From Myxococcota bacterium (GTDB lineage Bacteria; Myxococcota_A; Polyangia; JAAYKL01): 64,000 nt of DNA. The translations under genes were made by a program, and so were the position numbers. The stretch lies in contig JASJCT010000042.1 of assembly GCA_030065855.1 (NCBI GenBank), forward strand, positions 1-64,000. The letters are read 5' to 3'. The notes beneath the pieces are model-generated. The model had not been told where the DNA came from and did not search any database. It saw only the letters and a list, made by a program, of their open reading frames with translations. Shown in pieces: positions 8,949 through 17,113 of this stretch. The number at the start of each line of letters is the position of its first letter. Position 1 is the first letter of the stretch.

Positions 8949-9725
8949 ATGAATAAAATCCTTCTTTTGTCACTCTTAACGTTTCTAACTGCCGCGGGTG
9001 CCATTGCCTGTGAGGCAGAGACCGACGACAACAGCGGCGCAGACTCGGACAGTGACAGCGACAGCGACGCTGATTCGGACAGCGACAGTGATGCTGATTC
9101 GGATAGCGACGGCGATTCGGATTCAGACAGCGACGTGGACTCAGACAGTGAATCTGATTCAGACAGCGACAGTGATGCGGACACGGACGAGGTGACAGTG
9201 TGCGGCGGCAACTACGTTCCGGGCCCATATGACTGGTACATGGACATGCCCGTACCGGCCACTCAATTCCCGGCCATCTACGGTCCGGATGGAGAAGAGA
9301 CCGTCTTGGACATGTGCGAGGTTTACGCCAACCGAGAAGCGGTGAAAGCGCTGGTCTTCCGGTACGGCTCTCCGGGGTGAGCGGGCTGCGAAGCACAGTT
9401 CGTGTTTCTGTCAAATGCCTATGAGGAAATTCGCAAGTACAATGCAGATATCGTTGGCTTCTACTACTACGATTTGGCCATTCCCGACCGGTACACCGCA
9501 CAAGAGGCCAGTGAGAAGATGGACGAATTCACCTGGACCAGCGGGTGGCGAATGGAGGACGTGGACAATGTGATCTGGAATGGGGGCTGCCCTGACGACT
9601 GCGTCTTTAATACTGTATCCACATTCATTACGGTTGAAACTGCCACCATGAAGGTCGTTGGTTACGGTGGCCTGTACCTGGTAGAAGACGTCTTGGAAGA
9701 TTTAAAGAAGATTAACCAAAAATAG
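8949..9725 (+). CDS. Selenocysteine-containing thioredoxin-fold lipoprotein (TGA at 9378-9380 read as Sec144)
   Basis: The frame from ATG 8949 meets TGA at 9378-9380 and continues in the same frame to TAG at 9723-9725, giving 258 residues. Order: signal peptide with lipidation cysteine C21, an acidic Ser-Asp linker (residues 32-81), then a thioredoxin-like domain. In that domain ...F-R-Y-G-S-P-G-U144-A-G-C147-E places Sec in the U-x-x-C position expected of a redox-active site. A further C214-x3-C218 pair follows. The sequence after TGA keeps a redoxin pattern to the end (K-Y-N-A-D-I-V-G-F...; beta strand, G-Y-G-G, C-terminal helix). A SECIS-like hairpin lies just behind the TGA. AAGGA precedes the ATG. 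It would be exported and membrane-tethered; its partner is unknown. Confidence 0.82.
9042..9191 (+). repeat. Ser-Asp coding low-complexity tract
   Basis: Fifty codons, almost all Asp and Ser (GAC/GAT, AGC/AGT/TCG), with occasional Ala, Gly, Val and Glu, form an acidic linker between the lipidated cysteine and the redoxin domain. A comparable Thr-Asp tract occurs in the lipoprotein at 47920-49713. Confidence 0.85.
9390..9408 (+). promoter_or_regulatory. SECIS-like hairpin downstream of the in-frame TGA
   Basis: The transcript can form seven continuous pairs: GAAGCAC (9390-9396) with GUGUUUC (9402-9408), one of them G-U, closing a five-base loop AGUUC. The loop G is 18 bases after the UGA. A small apical loop with a G in its first two positions at this distance is what bacterial SelB recognises. 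The hairpin lies inside coding sequence, as bacterial SECIS elements do. Confidence 0.7.
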
Positions 9726-9781
9726 CTCGCCTATCGTTCGTCTCTTAGCTGAAGAGTTAGGGAAACTTGGGAAAGAAATCG

Positions 9782-12679
9782 CTACCACTCGAGGGGCTGC
9801 TCAGCGCCCAGGCTGGGGCCGTACACCACGGCGTTTCCAAACAGGCGGGCAGTGCCCCTGAAGTACCCGCGAAATGCTGGGGACGACGCAAAGAGAATCA
9901 CCTGGCCAGATCCCAAGGACTCTTGAGAGAGATAGGCGGTCAACGCGATGCGCTCAGCTGCCTCTGGCCAGAGCAATCCAGCGAGTCTCAGGTCTTTCTT
10001 CTGGGCGAGCCGAATTGGGGCTGCAGCCGGATGTCGAACGAGAAAGGCGTAATCCCCGCTGAAAAACACGGGAGCCTGTTCTATGCACCCAAAGGTCAAC
10101 CAGTGGGTGAGGTTTACGAGCCCCCGAAGAATAACGCCCTTTGGTGCGAACCTGCGCATCCACGCGTCCTTGCGCTGGGCCGCTTCCTGGACTGCCTTGC
10201 TCGGTGGTTTGCCGCCTTCACCTTGATCATCCGTACCTTTGTCCAGAGGGCTCGGTGCTTTGCCGGTCGCTTGGGGTTGGGGTACAGGGGCATCTGCAGC
10301 GTCCCAAATTGCGGCCGGGTCAATTTGAATATCTCTGGCTGCAAGGTCGCGTCCAGCAGCTTCTTCGTAGCTGTCGATCATGGGCACCACATCCCGCCTC
10401 AGCCGCACAGTGCCTAGGTTTAGCGCTTCGTTGGTAAAGATCGCCGCAGCACTGCCGATGGCCACCAGGGTACCACCCGAGTGAAGCCACGCCTTAAGGG
10501 CTTCTTTGTGAGGTGTTAGCAATGCACCCAATGTATCATCGGCAGGGGGCAACACGAGGACGTTGTACCGCCTGAGGTCATACTGCTTCAGCATCTGAAT
10601 ATCGAGATGGGTCACTGATATGCCGAGCTGCGCGTCGAGCTCGCGCCACACATGCCCGTACGCAGAGGGCCAGACGGGCCAGTTGGACAGCACGGCTATC
10701 CGCGGTCGATGCAGCATTTTAAATTCCTGCCCCCCGAGGTCAGGTCCTTTACCAGGCGATCGGCCCGACGGGGTGGCAAAGACGTCCACACTGGTGCGCT
10801 GCGCCGCCTGTTTGATGCGCACTGCCACATCATCGGTATTTTCCTGGCGCCTGATGAGCAGACTGCCGCGTTCAAACTGCCTACCACCCGTAGTGAAGGG
10901 TTTTTGTGCGACCCGCACTGTTATATCCAATGCCATCGCCTGGATCGCAAAGGCCAGGGATGCATCTTCCCAGCCGTCCACGACCCAAGCATAGGTCGCG
11001 CCTTGTGCGGTTGCTACGATTTCCCCGGTAGTAGGTGCGAGTTTCGTCACTGGGGTGGTGTCGATACCGGGATCATCTATCCAGAAACCGTCCAGGTCAA
11101 AGGCATGGGCCAAGTCCCAGGCTGTTACGTCGTATAGTGTGGATTCGTTTCTGCGCTCGAGCTCGGTTCGCTCTTCTTTGAGCACCTCGTCTGAGATGCG
11201 TGGGTCCAAATCCAGCAGGGCCTTTACGAGAGCCCCTTGGGGTTGGGCCTCGGTGATGAGATAGGTGCCCACTGGAAATTTCTGTTTTCCATCGGCCATG
11301 CCGAGGGTTCCGAAGGCCTTTCTTGCAGTAAAGGGATCTTTTGCTGTCGCGATTTCAATTCCCTGACGCAATAAGGTGCGAAGAAACATCCGCTCCCGGT
11401 CTGGCGATCGCCCGGGCCGAAGGGCAAAGACGCGCGGGTTTCGAATTTCAAAGGGCAGGCGGCGGGCCGAGAGATAGTCGTTGAGCACGTCTTTCCTATG
11501 GTGCGCCAGGGTCGTAAGGTCGGACAGGCTGCTTATGGCCTGGGCGCGGACAGATTCACTGTAGGTAGCTACGCGGCCAGACGGCCGGCGCAGGGATTGG
11601 CCGTGGAAGCGGGCTTGTTCGTAGAGCATGCCCACGGCCGAGCCTAGGGATGCCCAGGCATCGGTATAGCCCGGGTACCAGCCTTCGGCCCACTCCCGCG
11701 TGTAATAACTCCACCCCAGGGCATCAAAGGCCGCGGCGTGGTTGGCCGCAAACACCTGCTGCCATTTGATCACATGTGGTGGGCGATGTGGGTTGATGGG
11801 CTCTGAGGGCGGGTAAAACAAGTAGGTGTCGAGGGCCCACATCTCGTGCACGTCAATGACGAGCTGGGGGTTGAATTCGAGCAGCACCTGCCATCGACCC
11901 CGGGTCTCGGGTGCAATGCCCACAATCCAATCCCGATTCATATCAAACAGGTAATGATTGCCGCGGCCCCAGGGCCACCGACCCCGGTGCAGGCTGGCAT
12001 AATCGAGATTGGGTACCTGACCTGCTTGCTGTTCAATATTGGTAATGGTGCGTTCCCGACCGTCCGGGTTCATGACAGGGTCCAAGACGATCACGACCTT
12101 CTCTAAAATATCCACTATCGCGTCGTTCGTGCCGGCGATAAAATAATATCCCACCGCAAGGGAAGCATCTGCTCCGGACAGCTCATTGCCGTGGATGCTG
12201 AATCCGATCCAAGCGATTGCCGGTGTGCTGTCCAGGATGCGGTCTGCCTCTGCTTGGCTCAGGTTTCGCGGGTCATTGAGCTTTGCAATATCTGCCTTGA
12301 TGGCGTCGATCCGTTTGAGGTTTTCTTCTGAGGTGATCACCACACGCGCCAGCTCTCGCCCTTCGGCCGAGACAGCATAGGGGGCGTACGCGGCCCGGGG
12401 GGATGCCTCTGCCCAGCGTTTGAAACAGTCCAGAATCTGATCGGGTCGCGCCGGTATCGATCCAACTTCAAAGCCCAGCAGATCCTGGGGTGCGGTGATA
12501 TTTGAATCATAGACGACCCTTGGCATGAACGGATCGGGTGTGATGGGATGGGGTCGATTGGCCCCGTTCGCATCATACCCGATGTCAGCGGGCGGCGGCG
12601 CAGCACTGTGCTTTGGTCCACATCCGAAACCACAGAAGGCGAGCACAAAAAAAGAGAGATAGACCTGTTTTGAAGGCAT
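9782..12679 (-). CDS. M14-type zinc carboxypeptidase lipoprotein with C-terminal extension
   Basis: The 965-residue exported lipoprotein starts with a signal peptide ending G-F-G-C20. The M14 domain shows H163-x-x-E166 in S-I-H-G-N-E-L-S-G, N-P-D-G-R-E-R near 204-210, and the third zinc ligand H278 in V-I-D-V-H-E-M. From about residue 640 a second region (R-I-A-V-L-S-N-W..., V-L-V-L-P-P-A-D-D-T, G-G-T-L-V-A-I-G) resembles a class I glutamine-amidotransferase-like fold seen in large M14 proteins. Near residue 800 is a hydrophilic insert. It probably trims peptides in the periplasm. ATG 12679 has AAGGGGG 9 nt upstream; the start lies 14 nt after the moaB stop, so it is the last gene of the molybdopterin operon. 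Confidence 0.85.
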   Translation of the reverse strand: MPSKQVYLSFFVLAFCGFGCGPKHSAAPPPADIGYDANGANRPHPITPDPFMPRVVYDSNITAPQDLLGFEVGSIPARPDQILDCFKRWAEASPRAAYAPYAVSAEGRELARVVITSEENLKRIDAIKADIAKLNDPRNLSQAEADRILDSTPAIAWIGFSIHGNELSGADASLAVGYYFIAGTNDAIVDILEKVVIVLDPVMNPDGRERTITNIEQQAGQVPNLDYASLHRGRWPWGRGNHYLFDMNRDWIVGIAPETRGRWQVLLEFNPQLVIDVHEMWALDTYLFYPPSEPINPHRPPHVIKWQQVFAANHAAAFDALGWSYYTREWAEGWYPGYTDAWASLGSAVGMLYEQARFHGQSLRRPSGRVATYSESVRAQAISSLSDLTTLAHHRKDVLNDYLSARRLPFEIRNPRVFALRPGRSPDRERMFLRTLLRQGIEIATAKDPFTARKAFGTLGMADGKQKFPVGTYLITEAQPQGALVKALLDLDPRISDEVLKEERTELERRNESTLYDVTAWDLAHAFDLDGFWIDDPGIDTTPVTKLAPTTGEIVATAQGATYAWVVDGWEDASLAFAIQAMALDITVRVAQKPFTTGGRQFERGSLLIRRQENTDDVAVRIKQAAQRTSVDVFATPSGRSPGKGPDLGGQEFKMLHRPRIAVLSNWPVWPSAYGHVWRELDAQLGISVTHLDIQMLKQYDLRRYNVLVLPPADDTLGALLTPHKEALKAWLHSGGTLVAIGSAAAIFTNEALNLGTVRLRRDVVPMIDSYEEAAGRDLAARDIQIDPAAIWDAADAPVPQPQATGKAPSPLDKGTDDQGEGGKPPSKAVQEAAQRKDAWMRRFAPKGVILRGLVNLTHWLTFGCIEQAPVFFSGDYAFLVRHPAAAPIRLAQKKDLRLAGLLWPEAAERIALTAYLSQESLGSGQVILFASSPAFRGYFRGTARLFGNAVVYGPSLGAEQPLEW

Positions 12680-12693
12680 TTTGCCCCCTTGTG

Positions 12694-13185
12694 TTACCCC
12701 GCGCACTCAACAGCCCGGCCCGCTACGGTCTCAAGGGCGTGGGGCAGTAGGGGTGCGAGGAATGAAATGGATTCCCGGACCGCCTTTGGGCTGCCCGGCA
12801 GGTTGATGATAAGGGTGTTGTTGATGACACCGGCAATCCCTCGACTAAGGGCTGCATGGGGGGTGATGGCCAGGCTTTTGGCGCGCAGCAATTCGGGAAT
12901 CCCAGGCACCTCTTTCTCGATGACCGAGCGGGTGGCCTCGGGTGTGACGTCCCTGGGACTGAGCCCAGTGCCCCCTGACGTGAGAATCAGATAGATGCCC
13001 TCTGTTTCTGCCCACTTGTTGAGCTGTTGTGAAATAAGATCGACCTCGTCCGGGATGACTGCTACTTCCACCACGCCGATACCCAGGGCCTCGAGTGCAT
13101 CCTGGGCTGCCGGGCCGGAATGCTCAGCCCGGGCCTTTGATGACCGACTATCAGATGCCACGAGCACAGCGGCAATGGGTTCCAT
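12694..13185 (-). CDS. moaB: MoaB/Mog-type molybdopterin adenylyltransferase
   Basis: The 163-residue protein of the MoaB/Mog fold activates molybdopterin with ATP before metal insertion. The key motif T-S-G-G-T-G-L-S-P-R-D sits near residue 90, with a following N-L-P-G-S-P-K-A pocket near 130. The sequence does not let me separate MoaB from MogA firmly. It lies between moaC and the M14 peptidase on the minus strand, 19 nt beyond the moaC stop. Confidence 0.88.
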   Translation of the reverse strand: MEPIAAVLVASDSRSSKARAEHSGPAAQDALEALGIGVVEVAVIPDEVDLISQQLNKWAETEGIYLILTSGGTGLSPRDVTPEATRSVIEKEVPGIPELLRAKSLAITPHAALSRGIAGVINNTLIINLPGSPKAVRESISFLAPLLPHALETVAGRAVECAG

Positions 13186-13204
13186 TTGAACTCCTTAAGA
13201 TGGG

Positions 13205-13693
13205 TTATTGCGACGCGGCGCCCGTATCTCGCGTAAACGCGCCGCTCTTTCCCCCGCTCTTTGCCTCGAGGCGCACTGCCTCGATGGTCATCCCCCGATC
13301 GATGGCCTTGCACATGTCATATACGGTGAGCGCGGCCACTGAAACAGCTGTTAGGGCTTCCATCTCGGCGCCGGTCTTGCCGGTAACGACAATGTTGGCA
13401 GCGAGATAGACCGCGTCATCACCGAGCTCAGCGGTTACGTCGACGTGCTCGATGAGCAAGGGATGGCATAGGGGGATGAGATCGGCCGTGCGTTTTGCAG
13501 CTTGGATGCCGGCCAGCCTGGCCGTCTCCAGGGGATCGCCCTTAGGGGTCTGGCAATCGCGGATCGCCCGGGCCGTCTCTGGTCGCATGGATACCTTGCC
13601 CGATGCCCGGGCAATACGCCGGGTCACTGCCTTTTTCGACACGTCGACCATGGTCGCCTGGCCGGTCGAGTCCATGTGGGTCAGCTTGCCCAT
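13205..13693 (-). CDS. moaC: Cyclic pyranopterin monophosphate synthase MoaC
   Basis: MoaC converts the MoaA product into cyclic pyranopterin monophosphate, the second half of the first step of molybdenum-cofactor synthesis. The 162-residue protein has the family motifs M-V-D-V-S-K-K near the N-terminus, [13 protein letters not shown] near residue 70, and [11 protein letters not shown] near 115. Catalytic Lys and Asp lie in the M-C-K-A-I-D-R-G segment. I chose ATG 13693 (M-G-K-L-T-H-M-D) because GGAG lies about 9 nt upstream; it starts 18 nt after moaA. Confidence 0.92.
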   Translation of the reverse strand: MGKLTHMDSTGQATMVDVSKKAVTRRIARASGKVSMRPETARAIRDCQTPKGDPLETARLAGIQAAKRTADLIPLCHPLLIEHVDVTAELGDDAVYLAANIVVTGKTGAEMEALTAVSVAALTVYDMCKAIDRGMTIEAVRLEAKSGGKSGAFTRDTGAASQ

Positions 13694-13710
13694 CGTGGTC
13701 GCTCCTCTCC

Positions 13711-14682
13711 CTACCCACCCACGCGCCACATCTCGGCACAGGCAGTCCAGGGGCCGGTGGCGGGTTTGAGTGCGATGGCCTTAGACATCGCCCGGGCAAT
13801 GTCCGCGTCGCAATGGGGTCGCCGAAGTATGTAGCGAAGGTCTACGTTCAACTCAGAGGACAAACACGCTTTCAGTTTGCCGTTTGGTGTCAGGCGGAGC
13901 TTGTTGCAACCGTCGCAAAACGGATGACTGCGGGGCGAAATAAACCCCACGCGGACGCCATCGCAGTCGAACGCCCGAACATGGGGGCTGCCAGATGCCG
14001 TGGGCAATGGGGTTAGGGAATACCGGTCTGCCAGGGTTGCCACGACGTGATCCTGGGGCACATAGGGGTCGGGATCCTCAAAGCTCATGCGCTCGATGAA
14101 TCGCACTTCGACCCCTTTATCCCGCGCAAAGTCAATGAACCGGTAGACCTCGTCCGCGTTCATCCCGTTGATAAGTACGGTATTCAGCTTGATCCTGAAG
14201 TTATACTCGATGGCTCTGTCGATGCCCCGCAACACAGCCGACAGGTCACCGCCCCGGGTGATCCGCTTGTAAACATCTGGTCTCAGGCTGTCCAGAGAAA
14301 CATTGATGCGGCTGAGTCCAGCGGCCTTGAGCACTTCGGCGTATTTTTCGAGACGGGTACCGTTGGTCGTCATGGCCACGGTCTGGACCCCTGGGAATGC
14401 TGCTATCTCCCGCACCAGCTTGACCGCCCCACGCTTGATGAGGGGTTCGCCACCGGTGATCCGCATCTTGCGCACCCCGAGGCCAGCCGCGATGCGAGCA
14501 ACTTTTAGAAACTCCTCGTAGGTCAAGATATCCGCTTGGGGCAGCTTGGTAACGCCCTGACGTGGCATGCAATAAAAGCACCGCAAGTTGCACAAATCCG
14601 TAATGGAAATCCGCAGGTAGTCGATCCGTCGGCCATGGCGGTCGATCAGCGCGGGCCCACGGGATGTGTGATCTAAAAACAT
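13711..14682 (-). CDS. moaA: GTP 3',8-cyclase MoaA (radical SAM)
   Basis: MoaA is the radical-SAM enzyme that rearranges GTP with MoaC. The N-terminal cluster motif is C-N-L-R-C-F-Y-C (C-x3-C-x2-C), followed by T-G-G-E-P-L. The C-terminal second cluster is visible as [10 protein letters not shown] and a later Cys (K-L-K-A-C-L). The tail of this copy ends in a divergent, non-GG sequence (C-A-E-M-W-R-V-G-G), consistent with the usual C-terminal Gly-Gly. ATG 14682 (M-F-L-D-H-T-S-R-G) overlaps the moeA end by 10 nt and has GAGGTGG upstream; about 323 residues, normal for the family. Confidence 0.92.
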   Translation of the reverse strand: MFLDHTSRGPALIDRHGRRIDYLRISITDLCNLRCFYCMPRQGVTKLPQADILTYEEFLKVARIAAGLGVRKMRITGGEPLIKRGAVKLVREIAAFPGVQTVAMTTNGTRLEKYAEVLKAAGLSRINVSLDSLRPDVYKRITRGGDLSAVLRGIDRAIEYNFRIKLNTVLINGMNADEVYRFIDFARDKGVEVRFIERMSFEDPDPYVPQDHVVATLADRYSLTPLPTASGSPHVRAFDCDGVRVGFISPRSHPFCDGCNKLRLTPNGKLKACLSSELNVDLRYILRRPHCDADIARAMSKAIALKPATGPWTACAEMWRVGG

Positions 14683-15878
14683 CGGCGCCAAACAACCACC
14701 TCTACTTGCGCGTCCTTTTCTACAAGGGACGTGTCCTTGGGGGCGACAATGAGGCAATTGCCTCTACCAGCGGCCGGAAGGTCGGCTGAACCGCGGTTCT
14801 TGACGGGGGTCACCGCTGTTTCCCGGTCAAATGCAATGGTCCCATGGACCAGCCAGAGGCGATCCGGCTTTTTGCGAATGTCTGACGTGAGGCGAGCGCG
14901 GATGACCCGGGATGCGGGGTCCTGATATCCCATGCGTTTGCGAAGGGCCGGCCCTGCCAACACCCGTGCGATGACCATTGCAGAGACCGGGTTTCCGGGC
15001 AGCCCAAACACCATCTTGCCGTTTAAGGTGCCAAATACCGTGGGCTTGCCCGGTTTTACAGCGACACGCGTTGTGTGCACCTCTACGCCGAATTCATTCA
15101 GAATGTCTTGGACAAAATCGTACGCGCCCGCTGACACACCACCTGAAAGCAACAGGCAATCATAACCGAGACCTTTGCCGACTGCTGCCCGCAGATCGTC
15201 GAGGGTATCGCTTACCTGTCCCAAATTCGCTGGATTGAGCCCGAGGCTGCGTAAAAAGCCGATGAGGGCGGGGCCGTTGGTGTTGCGGATTTTACCGGGA
15301 CCGGGCGTTTCACCTGGGGAGACGAGCTCGTCCCCTGTGGACAGCACTGCGACTGACGGCTGTTTAAAAACGGGCACAGGATCGCACCCAGCCCCGGCCA
15401 GAAGGCTCAGCTCCTCCACATCCACCTGGGTTCCTGCCAAGAGCACGGGCGTGCCGACTTTTAGAATATCGGCCTTTGGACTGATGTGCATGCCCTTGGG
15501 TGCAGCCCGGTTCACCTCCACTGTGGGTGTGCCAAAGCCGGATGTCCACTCCACTTGCACCACTGCATCGGCACCTTCGGGAACAGGCGCACCGGTCATC
15601 ACGGCGGCTGCTTGCCCAGGCTCAAGACGGCCTGTGGGGACGCCACCAGCTGGCACGTCCATCACCACGTCCAGGGTAGCGGGCGGTTGTGCCACATCGG
15701 CAGACCTGACCGCAAACCCGTCCATGGACGCCTTATCAAACGGCGGCACATCCACGTCTGAAGCGATGTCCTGGGCAAGTACCTGGCCGATGGCCGCATC
15801 GAGGGGAACCATCTGGATCTCTTGCGGCCCGGGCGCGTGACTCAAAATGATGCGAAGCGCTTCATCAAAGTCGATCAT
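14673..15878 (-). CDS. moeA: Molybdopterin molybdenumtransferase MoeA
   Basis: MoeA inserts molybdate into adenylated molybdopterin. The 401-residue protein has P-P-F-D-K-A-S-M-D-G-F-A near residue 50, M-T-G-A-P-V-P-E-G-A-D-A near 100, and V-L-S-T-G-D-E-L near 190. L-L-S-G-G-V-S-A-G (about 250) and F-G-L-P-G-N-P-V-S (about 290) follow. It is the first gene of the cluster moeA-moaA-moaC-moaB. ATG 15878 has AGAGG about 9 nt upstream, better than an in-frame ATG at 15908. A ModE-like dyad with a consensus -35 box lies about 65-86 bp before the start. Confidence 0.93.
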   Translation of the reverse strand: MIDFDEALRIILSHAPGPQEIQMVPLDAAIGQVLAQDIASDVDVPPFDKASMDGFAVRSADVAQPPATLDVVMDVPAGGVPTGRLEPGQAAAVMTGAPVPEGADAVVQVEWTSGFGTPTVEVNRAAPKGMHISPKADILKVGTPVLLAGTQVDVEELSLLAGAGCDPVPVFKQPSVAVLSTGDELVSPGETPGPGKIRNTNGPALIGFLRSLGLNPANLGQVSDTLDDLRAAVGKGLGYDCLLLSGGVSAGAYDFVQDILNEFGVEVHTTRVAVKPGKPTVFGTLNGKMVFGLPGNPVSAMVIARVLAGPALRKRMGYQDPASRVIRARLTSDIRKKPDRLWLVHGTIAFDRETAVTPVKNRGSADLPAAGRGNCLIVAPKDTSLVEKDAQVEVVVWRRCF

Positions 15879-15942
15879 AGCCTGCCTCTCGTGTAATGCC
15901 GATTGCACATCAAAACTTCGGGAGTTTACACACGCGTTTCAA

Positions 15943-15964
15943 GTTATGTCAATACAGACATAAC
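15943..15964 (-). promoter_or_regulatory. ModE-like operator over the -35 box of the moeA operon
   Basis: GTTATGTC and GACATAAC form a perfect 8-bp inverted repeat separated by six bases. The outer arms GTTAT and ATAAC are 12 bases apart, the spacing of the ModE box as I recall it from enterobacterial mod/moa promoters. Read on the minus strand, the dyad contains TTGACA (15947-15952); a TAAACT -10 candidate lies 18 bases downstream. Occupancy would block this promoter. No modE gene is in the window. Confidence 0.55.
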
Positions 15965-16048
15965 AGGAGCGACAAAGGGAATAGGGCCTGATCCTTCCCA
16001 TTGACTTCCAAATCAGTAGTCAATAGAGAAATACAAACGAGTTGAACC

Positions 16049-16555
16049 ATGAATGAATACCATACCAATCCAATGCCAAAACTGAAATTGCGTATAGCCA
16101 CCACAGATGATGTCAGCCTGATCCTGGCGTTTATCAAGGCGCTTGCTGAGTACGAAAAGCTAGCGCATGAAGTGACTGCAGATCGAGAAACACTTACCAG
16201 GTCACTATTTGGAAACCACAAGGTAGCTGAAGTCGTTATCGCAGAATACTGCGCTGAACCAGCTGGGTTTGCAGTGTTTTTTCAAAACTTTTCGACGTTC
16301 CTTGGAAAACCTGGGATCTATCTCGAGGATCTGTTCGTCAAGCCCGAGTTCAGGGGTCGGGGTATTGGTCGGGCATTGCTCTCGTTTCTTGCAAAAATCG
16401 CAATTGAAAGGGATTGCGGTCGTCTCGAAGGCAGTGTGCTTGATTGGAACACACCTGCTATCTGTTTTTATAAAACCCTGGGCGCAAAACTAATGGAGGA
16501 ATGGACCGTGTTTCGCATAACAAGCGATTCACTCACTGAACTCTCACGAAGTTAG
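16049..16555 (+). CDS. GNAT-family N-acetyltransferase
   Basis: The 168-residue protein has the GNAT acetyl-CoA-binding motif R-G-R-G-I-G-R-A-L-L near residue 105. The preceding strand/acidic segment Y-L-E-D-L-F-V-K-P-E-F and a C-terminal A-I-C-F-Y-K-T-L-G-A motif match the diamine/thialysine acetyltransferase (SAT1-like) subgroup. The acceptor amine is unknown. ATG 16049 is used; ATG 16073 (M-P-K-L-K) is an alternative, and neither has a strong ribosome-binding site. It is divergent from the moeA operon. Confidence 0.85.
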   Translation: MNEYHTNPMPKLKLRIATTDDVSLILAFIKALAEYEKLAHEVTADRETLTRSLFGNHKVAEVVIAEYCAEPAGFAVFFQNFSTFLGKPGIYLEDLFVKPEFRGRGIGRALLSFLAKIAIERDCGRLEGSVLDWNTPAICFYKTLGAKLMEEWTVFRITSDSLTELSRS

Positions 16556-16674
16556 GCTTTTTGTCATTCAAAGTAAATTGGCCCCACGGCTGTGCCTTTA
16601 ATAAGTAATATCTTACCGACAAAGTTATATTTAGAGCGTTAATAGGCATTTTTTTACGTATTGTAAATCCTGCA

Positions 16675-16720
16675 TTGACTTCTCTTAAAATCGGCAATAT
16701 GTTGCTTATTATAATCTAAA
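16675..16720 (+). promoter_or_regulatory. hipBA promoter with candidate operator dyad
   Basis: TTGACT (16675-16680), a 17-base spacer and TATGTT (16698-16703) form a plausible sigma-70 promoter. GCAA-TATG-TTGC (16694-16705) is a short dyad overlapping the -10, positioned for autorepression by HipB. AAGGAGG follows at 16721-16727 before the ATG at 16742. Confidence 0.45.
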
Positions 16721-16741
16721 AAGGAGGATAATCAGCAACAA

Positions 16742-17113
16742 ATGGCTTATACAATCGACTTCTCCCTGGCAACAAGCGACCAGATTGAAGCTGCTTTGTG
16801 CAAGCGTTTGGAAAGCATCAGACTTTCCCGCAATACAACCCAGGCGCAGCTCGCCGAGGAAGCGGGTGTCTCACCAAGAACCATAGGAAGACTCGAGAAA
16901 GGACAAGGGGTCTCCCTGGACACGTTCATTCGAGTTCTCACCGCACTTAGAATACAGCACAGCCTCGAAACCTTGCTGCCCGACCCCGCAGTAAGGCCAA
17001 TCGAACGCGTTGGCATAGGCACAGGAGAGCGCAAGCGCGCGCGTCCTGCTCCAGCTAGTCATGAACGCCCAAAGTGGTCATGGGGTGACAGAGAAGGCGG
17101 CCGTGAACAATGA
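16742..17113 (+). CDS. hipB: HipB-like XRE-family antitoxin/repressor
   Basis: The 123-residue DNA-binding protein has a helix-turn-helix at about residues 20-75 (L-A-E-E-A-G-V-S-P-R-T-I-G-R-L-E-K-G). The C-terminal tail is basic and proline-rich. It directly precedes and overlaps hipA, the standard layout in which HipB neutralises the kinase and represses the operon. AAGGAGG lies about 15 nt before the ATG. Confidence 0.85.
   Translation: MAYTIDFSLATSDQIEAALCKRLESIRLSRNTTQAQLAEEAGVSPRTIGRLEKGQGVSLDTFIRVLTALRIQHSLETLLPDPAVRPIERVGIGTGERKRARPAPASHERPKWSWGDREGGREQ

Noticed and set aside
9378-9380. TGA as an ordinary stop codon ending a 143-residue protein
   Set aside because: The same frame continues with thioredoxin-like sequence to 9725, the TGA sits in a redox motif, and a SECIS-like hairpin follows.
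8914-9501. Minus-strand 195-residue frame opposite the selenoprotein
   Set aside because: It is the shadow of the Ser-Asp repeat and has no ribosome site or domain.
10195-10260. Repeat-derived insert in the M14 peptidase (S-P-L-D-K-G-T-D-D)
   Set aside because: The amino acids recall repeat read-through, but the DNA does not match the elements in this window closely enough.
9767-10417. Plus-strand 216-residue frame opposite the peptidase
   Set aside because: Antisense to a long gene with clear motifs; no domain or ribosome site.
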